A DNA stretch of 64,000 bases from Paenibacillus abyssi (GTDB taxonomy: Bacteria; Bacillota; Bacilli; Paenibacillales; Paenibacillaceae): NCBI RefSeq assembly GCF_014640295.1, contig NZ_BMGR01000015.1, positions 79,162 to 143,161 of the forward strand, written 5' to 3'. The notes below the pieces were generated by a model. That model searched no databases and had not been told where the DNA came from. It worked only from the letters and a program-made list of their open reading frames with translations. This document shows, one piece after another, positions 1 through 7,132 of the stretch. How positions within the stretch are numbered: position 1 is the first letter of the stretch; every line of letters begins with the position of its first letter. The translations under genes were made by a program, and so were the position numbers.

Positions 1-553
1 CGTTTACTTTCATAAATATCCAGATTGAGATCAAAATAATAGCCGGTGCCGCAATGACGGCAAAACGGTCGATGGCTTTGATACCAAGAGCGGTATTGAT
101 GATTTGCACGACGGCAAATATAACATACCATAGAAACCAGGAGTCAAAACCCGTCATGCTTGCTACCAGATAATTAATGGCAATCGCACCCAGGTAGGTT
201 TGAATACCGAACCATATCGCCGCGACGATACCTCTGCTGACTGCCGGAATATGTACACCCCAGGTTCCAAACGGCGCTCTAAGGTAGGCTGCGAAAGACA
301 ATCCGTGTTCAATCCCGATATCGCCGCTTAAGCTGCCGATAATTGCAATGATCAGATTCGCGATGAATATGGCGATCGCCAGCTCCCATATGGACATAGA
401 GTCAATGCCGTTGCCTCCGATCAGAAATGTGGCGATGATAACAGCCATACCGACCCAAATATTAAAAAAGCCGAACCCGGAAATGACTCTTTGATGCGCT
501 TTAATCGGAACGATGTCTTTGGATACCAAACTATTATTTCGGTTCTCTTCCAT
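1..553 (-). CDS. NCS1-family nucleobase/hydantoin permease (3' end cut by window)
   Basis: This is the N-terminal 184 codons of an integral membrane symporter; the rest lies beyond the left edge. The segment after the first helix, GIEHGLSFAAYLRAPFG, followed by a helix with WFGIQTYLGA, matches the conserved first loop of the nucleobase:cation symporter-1 family (uracil, allantoin, hydantoin and cytosine carriers). At least four membrane segments are visible. The ATG is 6 bases after the stop of the amidohydrolase gene, and its GGAGAGGTGA ribosome site lies inside the end of that gene, so the two are cotranscribed and probably coupled. The likely job is import of a pyrimidine, ureide or hydantoin-like nitrogen source for the adjacent amidohydrolase. 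The exact substrate cannot be read from the sequence. Confidence 0.85.
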   Translation of the reverse strand, partial: MEENRNNSLVSKDIVPIKAHQRVISGFGFFNIWVGMAVIIATFLIGGNGIDSMSIWELAIAIFIANLIIAIIGSLSGDIGIEHGLSFAAYLRAPFGTWGVHIPAVSRGIVAAIWFGIQTYLGAIAINYLVASMTGFDSWFLWYVIFAVVQIINTALGIKAIDRFAVIAAPAIILISIWIFMKVN

Positions 554-559
554 TTTCGT

Positions 560-1390
560 TCACCTCTCCGTGTTATATTCACTGGATATTAAACTTCGGT
601 TAAAATCACGCAGGTAAGGGATCGTTCTCCGTTGTTCATGGATTAATGACAGATTCAATTCGGCTATAATAACGTCATCCTCTTCTGCCGCCTCAGCCAG
701 CACGGTGCCTGTCGGATCAACGATTCTGCTGTGGCCGCCAAACTCCGTTTCCCCTTTTTCCACTCCGGTACGGTTCGCAGCAATGACAAAAGCGCCGTTC
801 TCAAGCGCGCGGGACCTGGTAGCAATATCCCACGCATATAACCGGGCCTTGCCGAAAGCAGAAGGATACACAATGATATCCGCGCCTTTGAACGTAAGAA
901 TGCGCGCGCCTTCCGGAAATCCCACTTCATAGCAAATTTGCATGCCTAGATTGTAGACTCCCGTTTTAATTACCGGGAACTGATCCCCTTTCGTAAAACG
1001 GATATTCTCTTTATCCCATAAGTGGGTTTTGCGATAGGTGCCCAAAATGCCGTTCGGCCCTGCTACGACTGCCGTGTCATATACGAGCCCGGCGCTTACT
1101 CCTTTCTCCAAAATCGCCGCGACCAAATGCATGTTATGCTTTTGGGCTTGCTGCGCCATCCACTGGGCAGTCGGTCCGGGGATGCTTTCCGATAACTCAC
1201 CGTCCTTTTTCTCGACTCTGTATCCTGTGTTGAATAGTTCAGGCAGTACGGCCAATTGGGCCCCCCTGCTTGCAGCCGTCCCGATTAATCGTTCGGCTTT
1301 TTGAAGATTCGCTTCTACACGACCGAGTTCACAGTTCATCTGTATAGCGGCAGCGATGATACGATTCTGACTGGGAACCAATTGTTCCAC
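560..1390 (-). CDS. Nitrilase-superfamily carbon-nitrogen hydrolase
   Basis: A cytoplasmic 276-residue amidohydrolase. The catalytic triad of the superfamily is visible: Glu51 in LPELFNTGY, Lys121 in YRKTHLW and Cys153 in QICYEVGFPE. Length and the Cys context resemble N-carbamoyl amidases, beta-ureidopropionases and omega-amidases more than true nitrilases. The start is GTG, preceded by AAGGAGAGGA. The gene is first in a two-gene unit with an NCS1 permease and is followed upstream by a PAS-AAA+ regulator. This suggests hydrolysis of an imported ureide, N-carbamoyl compound or amide for nitrogen. A promoter (TTGTCA, 18 bases, TAAAAT) and a 24-base palindrome lie upstream. Substrate specificity is inferred only. 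Confidence 0.85.
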   Translation of the reverse strand: MEQLVPSQNRIIAAAIQMNCELGRVEANLQKAERLIGTAASRGAQLAVLPELFNTGYRVEKKDGELSESIPGPTAQWMAQQAQKHNMHLVAAILEKGVSAGLVYDTAVVAGPNGILGTYRKTHLWDKENIRFTKGDQFPVIKTGVYNLGMQICYEVGFPEGARILTFKGADIIVYPSAFGKARLYAWDIATRSRALENGAFVIAANRTGVEKGETEFGGHSRIVDPTGTVLAEAAEEDDVIIAELNLSLIHEQRRTIPYLRDFNRSLISSEYNTER

Positions 1391-1425
1391 TCCTCTCCTT
1401 CACTTGGAAGTGCTTTCTTTATTAG

Positions 1426-1455
1426 ATTTTAATCTTTGTGAACATTTCGTGACAA
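1426..1455 (-). promoter_or_regulatory. Probable sigma-A promoter of the amidohydrolase-permease unit
   Basis: Reading the minus strand, TTGTCA (1455-1450) and TAAAAT (1431-1426) are separated by 18 bases, with the start of transcription expected near 1419 and the GTG start codon at 1390. No convincing -24/-12 sigma-54 element (TGGCAC with TTGC) is seen in the same gap. Confidence 0.5.
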
Positions 1456-1471
1456 TAGTGTAAATGAAATA

Positions 1472-1495
1472 AAACTATGCAAATTTGCATAGTTT
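1472..1495. promoter_or_regulatory. Perfect 24-base palindrome, candidate operator
   Basis: Half-site AAACTATGCAAA is followed directly by its exact reverse complement. The centre is about 64 bases upstream of the predicted transcription start of the amidohydrolase gene, a usual place for an activator. Two related inverted repeats with the ATGC core lie at 1563-1582 and 1587-1602. The neighbouring PAS-AAA+ protein with a TyrR-like helix-turn-helix is the natural candidate to bind here. Confidence 0.6.
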
Positions 1496-1562
1496 ATCCG
1501 CTCTCTATTGGGTTAAATGAATAAATAGAACGATGAAATTGCGATTAACTAAACAATCATCG

Positions 1563-1602
1563 ATTATGCATTATCGCATAATAATCTATGCATTTATGCA
1601 TA
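1563..1602. promoter_or_regulatory. Two further ATGC-core inverted repeats
   Basis: ATTATGC (1563-1569) pairs with GCATAAT (1576-1582) across six bases. TATGCAT (1587-1593) pairs with ATGCATA (1596-1602) across two bases. Both share the TATGC core of the palindrome at 1472-1495. They lie directly after the stop codon of the regulator gene, 170-215 bases upstream of the amidohydrolase start, like distal activator sites. Confidence 0.45.
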
Positions 1603-1607
1603 AAATC

Positions 1608-3335
1608 TTAATGGGCTTCCTTTTCCAATTGGCTGCTGATGCCGTACTGCTGCAGCTTCCGGCTGATCGTGGACTGATTAACGCCTAATGCCTCTGCCAT
1701 TCGGGTGGTGGAGATGTATCTTACCTTTGCCATCTCTAACAAATCCCTTTCCACCTTTTCAACCGCTTCTTTCAACGGCAGCAGCCGATGCACCTCCACG
1801 TCCTTGATTTCCGCCGCATTATTTTTTATGTATTCGGGGACATGCTTCAGGCTAATCATTGGATCGTCGATTGTAACCACCAAACGCTCAATGACATTGT
1901 GCAGCTCTCTGATGTTGCCCGGCCATGGGTAATGCTGCAGCTTCTCCAGAACATTAGCGGAAAGCTGCTTGTTCTTTTTGTATTTTTTATTGTACAACTC
2001 CAAGTCATACAGGATTAAAGGGAGAATGTCATCTTTTCTTTCCCTTAAGGGAGGGACCGTGATCGGGATTACGTTTAACCAATAATAAAGATCTTCCCTG
2101 AACCGGCCTGCCTTTACTTCATCTTCTAAATTTTTGCTGGAGGAAGCGACAATTCGGACACGCGATTCTCCGGTACGCTGGTTTGCAAAATCATACTCTT
2201 CCAGGATTCCTACCAGCTTGGCCTGTATCGACAATGGCATTTCCGTAATTTCGTCTAAATATAACGTGCCTTCCTTAGCCTTCTTAAACAACCCGATCTG
2301 TCTGCCTTCCCTCTCTCCAACCAAATCAAGGTCCTGGCCGAACAATTCCGCTTCAAGCAGCTTCTCCGGTATGGATCCGCAGTTCAGAATGATAAACGGA
2401 TTTTGCTTTCGCGGACTCCAGTTATGAATATAAGAAGCAATCACTTCCTTCCCTACTCCGGATTCTCCTAACAGCAGCACCGTGGAATCCACTTCTCCCA
2501 CTTTCTGGGCAAGCTCGATAAGCCTGCGCATTTTCTCGCTCCGGTAGATGATTTTTTTCTCCGCCTCGCTTTTTTTTCGCAGGCTCATCAATTCCTGTTT
2601 ATACCCTTCCGTAAGCTGCTTCACTTCCTCCAGCTCGTTTTTTAGCTGGCTAATTTCCGTAATGTCCCTGGAAGCGTTCACAACTCTAACGATATTTCCC
2701 TGTTCATCTTTGATTGGGGTACCGACAACCATTAGCCGGCGTCCGGTTTTTGTTGTCTGCAGGAAGGACACCCGATCCTTCTTTTCAAGCACCATGCGGG
2801 TTACCGAGGGGGAGTATACGCCTTCTTTTTCCAGATGATACACACTCTTGCCTACCAGGTCCTCTTCCTTATATCCCCATAACCGCTCACTTGCTGAACT
2901 TACGCGCAAGGTGATGCCGTTCCCGTCCGATACATAAATAACATCATAGGAAATATCAAAGATCGCCTTTAAATCCGTATGAAGATTTTTGTAAGCATCC
3001 AGCTCTTTTGTCACTTCATCCAGTTGGCTTGCGTCCATTAACATAATCATATAGCCAAGCGACGCGCCGCTTTTAGAATAAGGCTGTATGATGGCGATAA
3101 AGCTTTCCTGTCCGATCGTAAAATAAACGGTTTTGGGCCCGCCAGTTTCGGTCAATCTTGAGATTTCAAGCAAATGGGGAAACATCTCCGGCCATGATTG
3201 CCCCACTACCTCAGGCGGGCAGTTTAATTTCTCTCTGGAAAATTGATTTATATACAATATACGGGATTTATCATCAAGAATAATGAAACCGAGCGAGATA
3301 TCCTCTATGATCTGATTCGCAGCATAGTCCTTCAA
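1608..3335 (-). CDS. PAS-PAS-AAA+ transcriptional regulator with TyrR-like HTH and degenerate GAFTGA
   Basis: 575 residues: two PAS domains (about 5-105 and 120-228), a coiled coil (about 228-262), a sigma-54-type AAA+ domain (about 265-490) and a C-terminal helix-turn-helix (about 540-568) of the TyrR/Fis type. Walker A is GESGVGKE (290-297) and Walker B is LYLDEI (358-363); arginine-finger segments are present. At the position of the GAFTGA loop, which contacts sigma-54, the sequence is LDLVGE (336-341). This suggests it does not activate sigma-54 promoters, as in TyrR. The start is TTG (GGAG then nine bases). It probably senses a metabolite through PAS and controls the amidohydrolase-permease genes immediately downstream. 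Confidence 0.85.
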   Translation of the reverse strand: MKDYAANQIIEDISLGFIILDDKSRILYINQFSREKLNCPPEVVGQSWPEMFPHLLEISRLTETGGPKTVYFTIGQESFIAIIQPYSKSGASLGYMIMLMDASQLDEVTKELDAYKNLHTDLKAIFDISYDVIYVSDGNGITLRVSSASERLWGYKEEDLVGKSVYHLEKEGVYSPSVTRMVLEKKDRVSFLQTTKTGRRLMVVGTPIKDEQGNIVRVVNASRDITEISQLKNELEEVKQLTEGYKQELMSLRKKSEAEKKIIYRSEKMRRLIELAQKVGEVDSTVLLLGESGVGKEVIASYIHNWSPRKQNPFIILNCGSIPEKLLEAELFGQDLDLVGEREGRQIGLFKKAKEGTLYLDEITEMPLSIQAKLVGILEEYDFANQRTGESRVRIVASSSKNLEDEVKAGRFREDLYYWLNVIPITVPPLRERKDDILPLILYDLELYNKKYKKNKQLSANVLEKLQHYPWPGNIRELHNVIERLVVTIDDPMISLKHVPEYIKNNAAEIKDVEVHRLLPLKEAVEKVERDLLEMAKVRYISTTRMAEALGVNQSTISRKLQQYGISSQLEKEAH

Positions 3336-3454
3336 TGGGAATCACTCCATTTTCATGATTATAGGTTTTCGAAGACAAAGTAAATCTATCCTTACTATAC
3401 TCATCTTCAGAAGGGTTGTCTGCAAAAAAGTTCCACTCCGCTTCTACAACAGAA

Positions 3455-4558
3455 TCAGGTAATGGAATCAATTTTCCATGGGTCTATTAGCGATAGCCTG
3501 CTCAACGTAAAGGTCAGTCTTGCTCTCTCCTCGCGCGCTTTTTGATAAATGCTGACATCCACCGGTATCTCAATCTCCAATAAGTCGGAGACATCCTGTT
3601 CATGATGGTCTGATCTTTTCCGTATGCCGGTGATATGCTCCTTCATTTGAAGGTAATGCTCAAGCTGCTTATGCTCTGATTTCGGGAAGATCATTTTCAA
3701 AATTTGTGTTTCCTTCAAGTTTAACGCGCTGATAAAGATATCCGCCATTTCGTATGGCGATGCACCGTCCACATACTCCCGCAGCTTTCCGCCTGCCTTG
3801 TGAACCATTAATTGATGCTCAGGGTCAATATTGCCGGACCCGTGGACAGAGCTGCCCAAAAAATGGATGCAAAAATGACCCGAAAAATCATTGTCAGGGA
3901 TGCCGTCGCCGCCATGCGGCATACCGTGCATCGAGGCGGCTAGCAGTTCATGATCAGTCTGCACTAAAATCGCTTTCCGGTGCCAGCTCCAATGTCCATT
4001 ATATATTTGCTTCATGGCCGCCGTATCCTTCTTCGTCAACGGCTGCACATCAGCGTGGCTTGACCCGGCCCGCCTTTGTACATGAAAGGTTATTCCCGTT
4101 TCCATATCAATCACTTTAAACTTCATTTTTTTCGGGATTAATGTTTTGGCCTCAACCCATGAAATGATCTTTCCATAATGTGCAGCTCGACATTCCTCCG
4201 CATGTTTTATAAGCTCCCTCTTCACATCCGCATGCACTTCAATCAGCTCTCTGTTCTGCTCATTGTACAGGTTTCCTCTGTGGTCAAGGAGATATGTAAC
4301 CTCCAAGCCGTTATTCCTTAAGGTCAAATAAACATCCGATACCGGAATGGACAACGCCTTTGTTCGAGTTTCGCTGCGGATAATCCGTTCCGCCAATTTA
4401 ATGTCCTTTATCGTGAGTATTGTTGCCCGGCTTGAATCCGGAGATGCTTTCACTGTCAATATGATTTGGACTGGAGCGGCTTTAACCATGTGGACGTGAA
4501 GCATGGATAGGACTGAGAAAACAATGACTATAATCACCCATTTGTTCATCTTATTCAA
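3455..4558 (-). CDS. Exported protein of unknown function with a conserved HG...GHFCIHF core
   Basis: I do not recognise a named family. The chosen TTG start follows AGGTGGGGGG by nine bases; an ATG three codons later is an alternative. The protein has a short N-terminal hydrophobic signal (WVIIVIVFSVLSMLHVHMV) ending at KAAPVQ, then about 330 extracellular residues. The most conserved-looking part, around residues 195-255, contains SMHGMPHG followed about 13 residues later by SGHFCIHFLGS and another HG. This His-Gly / His-x-Cys-x-His arrangement is reminiscent of the catalytic HG...GC region of L,D-transpeptidases, but the usual SxGC(I/V)R is not present, so enzyme activity is only a guess. 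The neighbour on the opposite strand is a secreted polysaccharide deacetylase, so an envelope role would fit. Confidence 0.6.
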   Translation of the reverse strand: MNKMNKWVIIVIVFSVLSMLHVHMVKAAPVQIILTVKASPDSSRATILTIKDIKLAERIIRSETRTKALSIPVSDVYLTLRNNGLEVTYLLDHRGNLYNEQNRELIEVHADVKRELIKHAEECRAAHYGKIISWVEAKTLIPKKMKFKVIDMETGITFHVQRRAGSSHADVQPLTKKDTAAMKQIYNGHWSWHRKAILVQTDHELLAASMHGMPHGGDGIPDNDFSGHFCIHFLGSSVHGSGNIDPEHQLMVHKAGGKLREYVDGASPYEMADIFISALNLKETQILKMIFPKSEHKQLEHYLQMKEHITGIRKRSDHHEQDVSDLLEIEIPVDVSIYQKAREERARLTFTLSRLSLIDPWKIDSIT

Positions 4559-4696
4559 GATCAATTTCCCCCCACCTATTTCTTTTCGTTTCAGTGTCTG
4601 CAATTCATGGAGGACGATTCAGGAAAATTGAACCGGAATAATAACAGGCCGAATTTAGAATAATAAAATGGATACGTTTGGAGGGATACAACAACC

Positions 4697-5449
4697 ATGG
4701 CTATCCGTATAATCATAACTGCAAGTTGTTTGATGATTGCACTGTGCCATCCCGGCTTTACTTCTGCTGCACCATTAAATAAAGGCCGGCAGTACTTTGA
4801 AGCGCGCGGTGAGATCGTCTGGGAAGTGCCGACCGATGAAAAATTAATTGCTTTAACCTTTGATGACGGTCCCGATTCGATGGACACCCCGGCGATATTG
4901 GACCTGCTCGGCCAATATAATGCGAAAGCAACCTTTTTTGTCGTTGGCAAGCGTGTGGAAAAGTACCCTGAATTAGTAAAAAGGGAGATCGTAGAAGGAC
5001 ATGAAATTGCAAATCACACCTATAATCATATGTATTTTAACAAGGGTGTAAATGCGGAAAAAATCCAAGAAGAAATTAAAAAAGCCGAGCGGCTCATTTT
5101 TAATATCACAGGACAAAAGCCAAGCCTTTTCCGCCCGCCCGGCGGTTTTTATAACGAAATGGTCGTTAGTGCTTCCATAAAATCGGATTATCAAATCGTC
5201 ATGTGGTCATGGCATCAGGATACAAGGGATTGGAGCACCCCTGGCGTGAACGCCATCGTGAATAAAGTATTAAAAAATGCCCGAAACGGTGATATCATTC
5301 TGTTCCATGATTATGTAGAAGGTCAGACGCAGACAATAGAAGCATTAGAACAAATTTTACCTGAATTAAAGAATAGAGGTTTTCAATTCGTAACCGTATC
5401 GGAACTGCTTACCCACCGCAAGCAGCTTTCTCCCGCAGTTTTCGATTAA
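4697..5449 (+). CDS. Secreted polysaccharide deacetylase (NodB domain)
   Basis: 250 residues with a signal peptide (about 1-25, ending SAA-PLN). The NodB homology domain follows, with motif 1 LTFDDGPD (catalytic base Asp and metal Asp), motif 2 HEIANHTYNH (metal His pair), motif 3 FRPPGG, motif 4 DTRDW and motif 5 ILFHDY. All metal-binding and catalytic residues are present, so it should be an active N-deacetylase of peptidoglycan or a similar amino-sugar polymer outside the membrane. GGAGGG precedes the ATG. It reads divergently from the exported protein at 3455-4558 and in the same direction as tgl. This group often acts in sporulation (PdaA/PdaB-like), but the role here is open. Confidence 0.9.
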   Translation: MAIRIIITASCLMIALCHPGFTSAAPLNKGRQYFEARGEIVWEVPTDEKLIALTFDDGPDSMDTPAILDLLGQYNAKATFFVVGKRVEKYPELVKREIVEGHEIANHTYNHMYFNKGVNAEKIQEEIKKAERLIFNITGQKPSLFRPPGGFYNEMVVSASIKSDYQIVMWSWHQDTRDWSTPGVNAIVNKVLKNARNGDIILFHDYVEGQTQTIEALEQILPELKNRGFQFVTVSELLTHRKQLSPAVFD

Positions 5450-5541
5450 GAACTTCAGGAAATGCGCATAGGACGTTCCTTCTCCCTCATAAAATACAGA
5501 GTATGGCATGAATTGCTTACGGGGAGGCACGAGAGCAGCTT

Positions 5542-6369
5542 ATGATACTAATAGCCGGTGAAGAAAGAACCGTCGATGTTTCCTCCTGGCCGCAGCTCGC
5601 AAAGGATATTTATGAGCAAAAGAGAACAAGCCCTCGTACATACAACTATAATTCCATTTATCATTTACAATTCGAAATGACGTTAAGGATAAAGATCGTT
5701 GAAGCCGCAGACGCCTTGGATCAAAGCGGAGTATCCTTTGCCACATTTGAAAAATCCAAGTGTAATGATCAGTATTGGAAGTTGACAGATGAGGGTGGCT
5801 TCCAACTAAAGATGGCTGTAACTCCGGCAGAAGGAATCAGGGATATTTTTAGGAACGGAAGACAATATAGCTTTGAGTGTGCAACAGCGATCGTCATCGT
5901 GCTGTACAAAGCGGTATTGGATGTGATACAAGATCATGAATTCAATCGGCTCTTTGCAAACCTGCTGTTATATGACTGGCATTATGACAGCGATCTGCGG
6001 CTCATTCAGGAGCAAGGGAGCCAATATTCCTATCCCGGCGATATATTGTATTTCAAAAATCCTGACGTCGCTCCTGAAACGCCGCAATGGCAGGGTGAAA
6101 ATGCGGTCAAGCTAGATGATGATTTGTATTACGGGCACGGCATCGGCATTTTACCGGCACAAGGAATCATCAACCGCTTGAATCAGCTCCGACGGCCCGG
6201 CAGCGTTACTTCCGCTTATATGACCGAGCAGGTTGTATTTCCGGATTTCCTCTATTTATCACAATTTGCGCCCGGGGCGGATCGTCTCCATAACATTGCG
6301 CTCTTCCATTTCACCACCGGAATACCGTCCATTCGCGTATTAATTGGCAGTCAAAGATGGCATGCTTGA
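5542..6369 (+). CDS. tgl: Protein-glutamine gamma-glutamyltransferase (spore coat transglutaminase)
   Basis: 275 residues, matching B. subtilis Tgl (245 residues) over most of its length, including the YFKNP, QWRGEN-like and YYGHGIGI segments. The catalytic residues align: Cys113 in SFECATAIVIV, Glu186 in QWQGEN and His199 in YYGHG, equivalent to Cys116, Glu187 and His200 of the B. subtilis enzyme. It cross-links coat proteins such as GerQ through epsilon-(gamma-glutamyl)lysine bonds in the mother cell late in sporulation. The C-terminus is about 30 residues longer than in B. subtilis and ends in an unusual segment. A GC-rich hairpin follows. This gene is good evidence that the organism forms endospores. 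Confidence 0.93.
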   Translation: MILIAGEERTVDVSSWPQLAKDIYEQKRTSPRTYNYNSIYHLQFEMTLRIKIVEAADALDQSGVSFATFEKSKCNDQYWKLTDEGGFQLKMAVTPAEGIRDIFRNGRQYSFECATAIVIVLYKAVLDVIQDHEFNRLFANLLLYDWHYDSDLRLIQEQGSQYSYPGDILYFKNPDVAPETPQWQGENAVKLDDDLYYGHGIGILPAQGIINRLNQLRRPGSVTSAYMTEQVVFPDFLYLSQFAPGADRLHNIALFHFTTGIPSIRVLIGSQRWHA

Positions 6370-6396
6370 GCGGCAGCTCCCGGTATAAACAGCTAA

Positions 6397-6419
6397 GCCT
6401 GCACCCTGAAGGTGCAGGC
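6397..6419. terminator. Hairpin between convergent tgl and yjcZ-like gene
   Basis: GCCTGCACC and GGTGCAGGC form a perfect nine-base stem around CTGAA. There is no strong T-run on either side, so termination is plausible but not certain. It sits between the stop codons of two convergent genes. Confidence 0.5.
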
Positions 6420-6460
6420 ACGCCTTTATCATCATTTGGAGGAAAGAAAATCAATGGAAA

Positions 6461-6595
6461 TTACCAGACCCAAGCGCGGCTAATGATAACGAGCAGAATG
6501 AAAAGAACAAGGATAACGCCTGTGCTAGTAAATAATCCAGCACCTGCACATGATCCAACTCCAACTCCACCAACTCCACCAATTCCGTATCCCAT
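6461..6595 (-). CDS. YjcZ-family small sporulation-type membrane protein (44 aa)
   Basis: A 44-codon gene. The ATG at 6595 follows AGGGAGGTG by about eight bases and the frame ends in TAA at 6463-6461. The N-terminal half is Gly/Val-rich (MGYGIGGVGGVGVGS). The C-terminal half is one hydrophobic helix, GVILVLFILLVIIS, which matches the typical ALIVVLFILLIIVG segment of the YjcZ family. These tiny proteins are common in spore-forming Bacillales and are expressed during sporulation; their exact function is unknown. The position next to tgl, facing it, fits. A longer frame on the plus strand over the same bases is a shadow. Confidence 0.8.
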   Translation of the reverse strand: MGYGIGGVGGVGVGSCAGAGLFTSTGVILVLFILLVIISRAWVW

Positions 6596-6723
6596 TGTTC
6601 AGCACCTCCCTTTCCTTTAGCTAAGTTACTATATGAGCTATAAGCAATCTTGGTCTAGACGATTCATGAAAATGGGGATATGTCTATCCGGCTGCGGAAG
6701 AACCCTGCTGCTCCCGCATAACA

Positions 6724-6763
6724 AAACAAGCTGACGCCTGTTGAACATGGCATCAGCTTGTTT
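6724..6763 (-). terminator. Rho-independent terminator of the 78-aa gene
   Basis: On the minus strand a 15-base stem (AAACAAGCTGATGCC with GGCGTCAGCTTGTTT, one G-U pair) encloses a ten-base loop and runs into TTTTGTTA. It follows the stop of the gene at 6798-7034. Confidence 0.7.
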
Positions 6764-6797
6764 CATGCGTTTAAGCTTATGACGAGTAATTGAGAAA

Positions 6798-7034
6798 TTA
6801 TCTGCCGTCGAGGAAATATCGGAATATCCGCTGCGCATCCTCCGGCTCATGGGCAATGATCTCAATATCATGAATCTCTGCTTCACTGAATAATTTGCTT
6901 AAGCCGACATACTGGCTTAACTTGGATTTAAGATTTAACCGGTCGCCTTCTTTACTGACCAGTTCAACTGTACCTTTACAGGTGTCCAGCAATTGCAAAA
7001 AACCGTCTACATCATCTATTTTATAGATTTTCAT
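6798..7034 (-). CDS. Conserved hypothetical protein (78 aa)
   Basis: The ATG at 7034 is preceded by GGGAGGTAATTAC, so it is preferred over a longer frame starting at 7079. The protein begins MKIYKIDDVDGFLQLLD, has no signal or membrane segment, is acidic and soluble, and ends RIFRYFLDGR. It looks like a small alpha/beta protein of a kind found in Paenibacillaceae. I know of no assigned function, and nothing in its motifs suggests one. It is a single gene with its own terminator. Confidence 0.65.
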   Translation of the reverse strand: MKIYKIDDVDGFLQLLDTCKGTVELVSKEGDRLNLKSKLSQYVGLSKLFSEAEIHDIEIIAHEPEDAQRIFRYFLDGR

Positions 7035-7132
7035 GTAATTACCTCCCACACGAAGTTTGATTTTATTCTTATTATACACCTAGTTACGAATAGCAGCAAT
7101 TTGCAGTTGAAACAAACGTTATACTGTTCCTT

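Noticed and set aside
1437..1454. GlnR/TnrA-like site (TGTGA...TGACA) near the amidohydrolase promoter
   Set aside because: The spacer is eight bases instead of seven, so it does not fit the consensus; kept only as a near miss.
1391..1607. Search for a sigma-54 (-24/-12) promoter
   Set aside because: No TGGCAC/TTGC pair with correct spacing was found; the sigma-A-like elements fit better.
3274..3471. 65-codon minus-strand frame between two genes
   Set aside because: It overlaps the start of the PAS-AAA+ gene and the end of the exported protein, and has no good ribosome site or motif.
6357..6620. 87-codon plus-strand frame after tgl
   Set aside because: No ribosome site and no family resemblance; its C-terminal Pro-Thr run is the antisense of the Gly/Val-rich YjcZ-like gene at 6461-6595.
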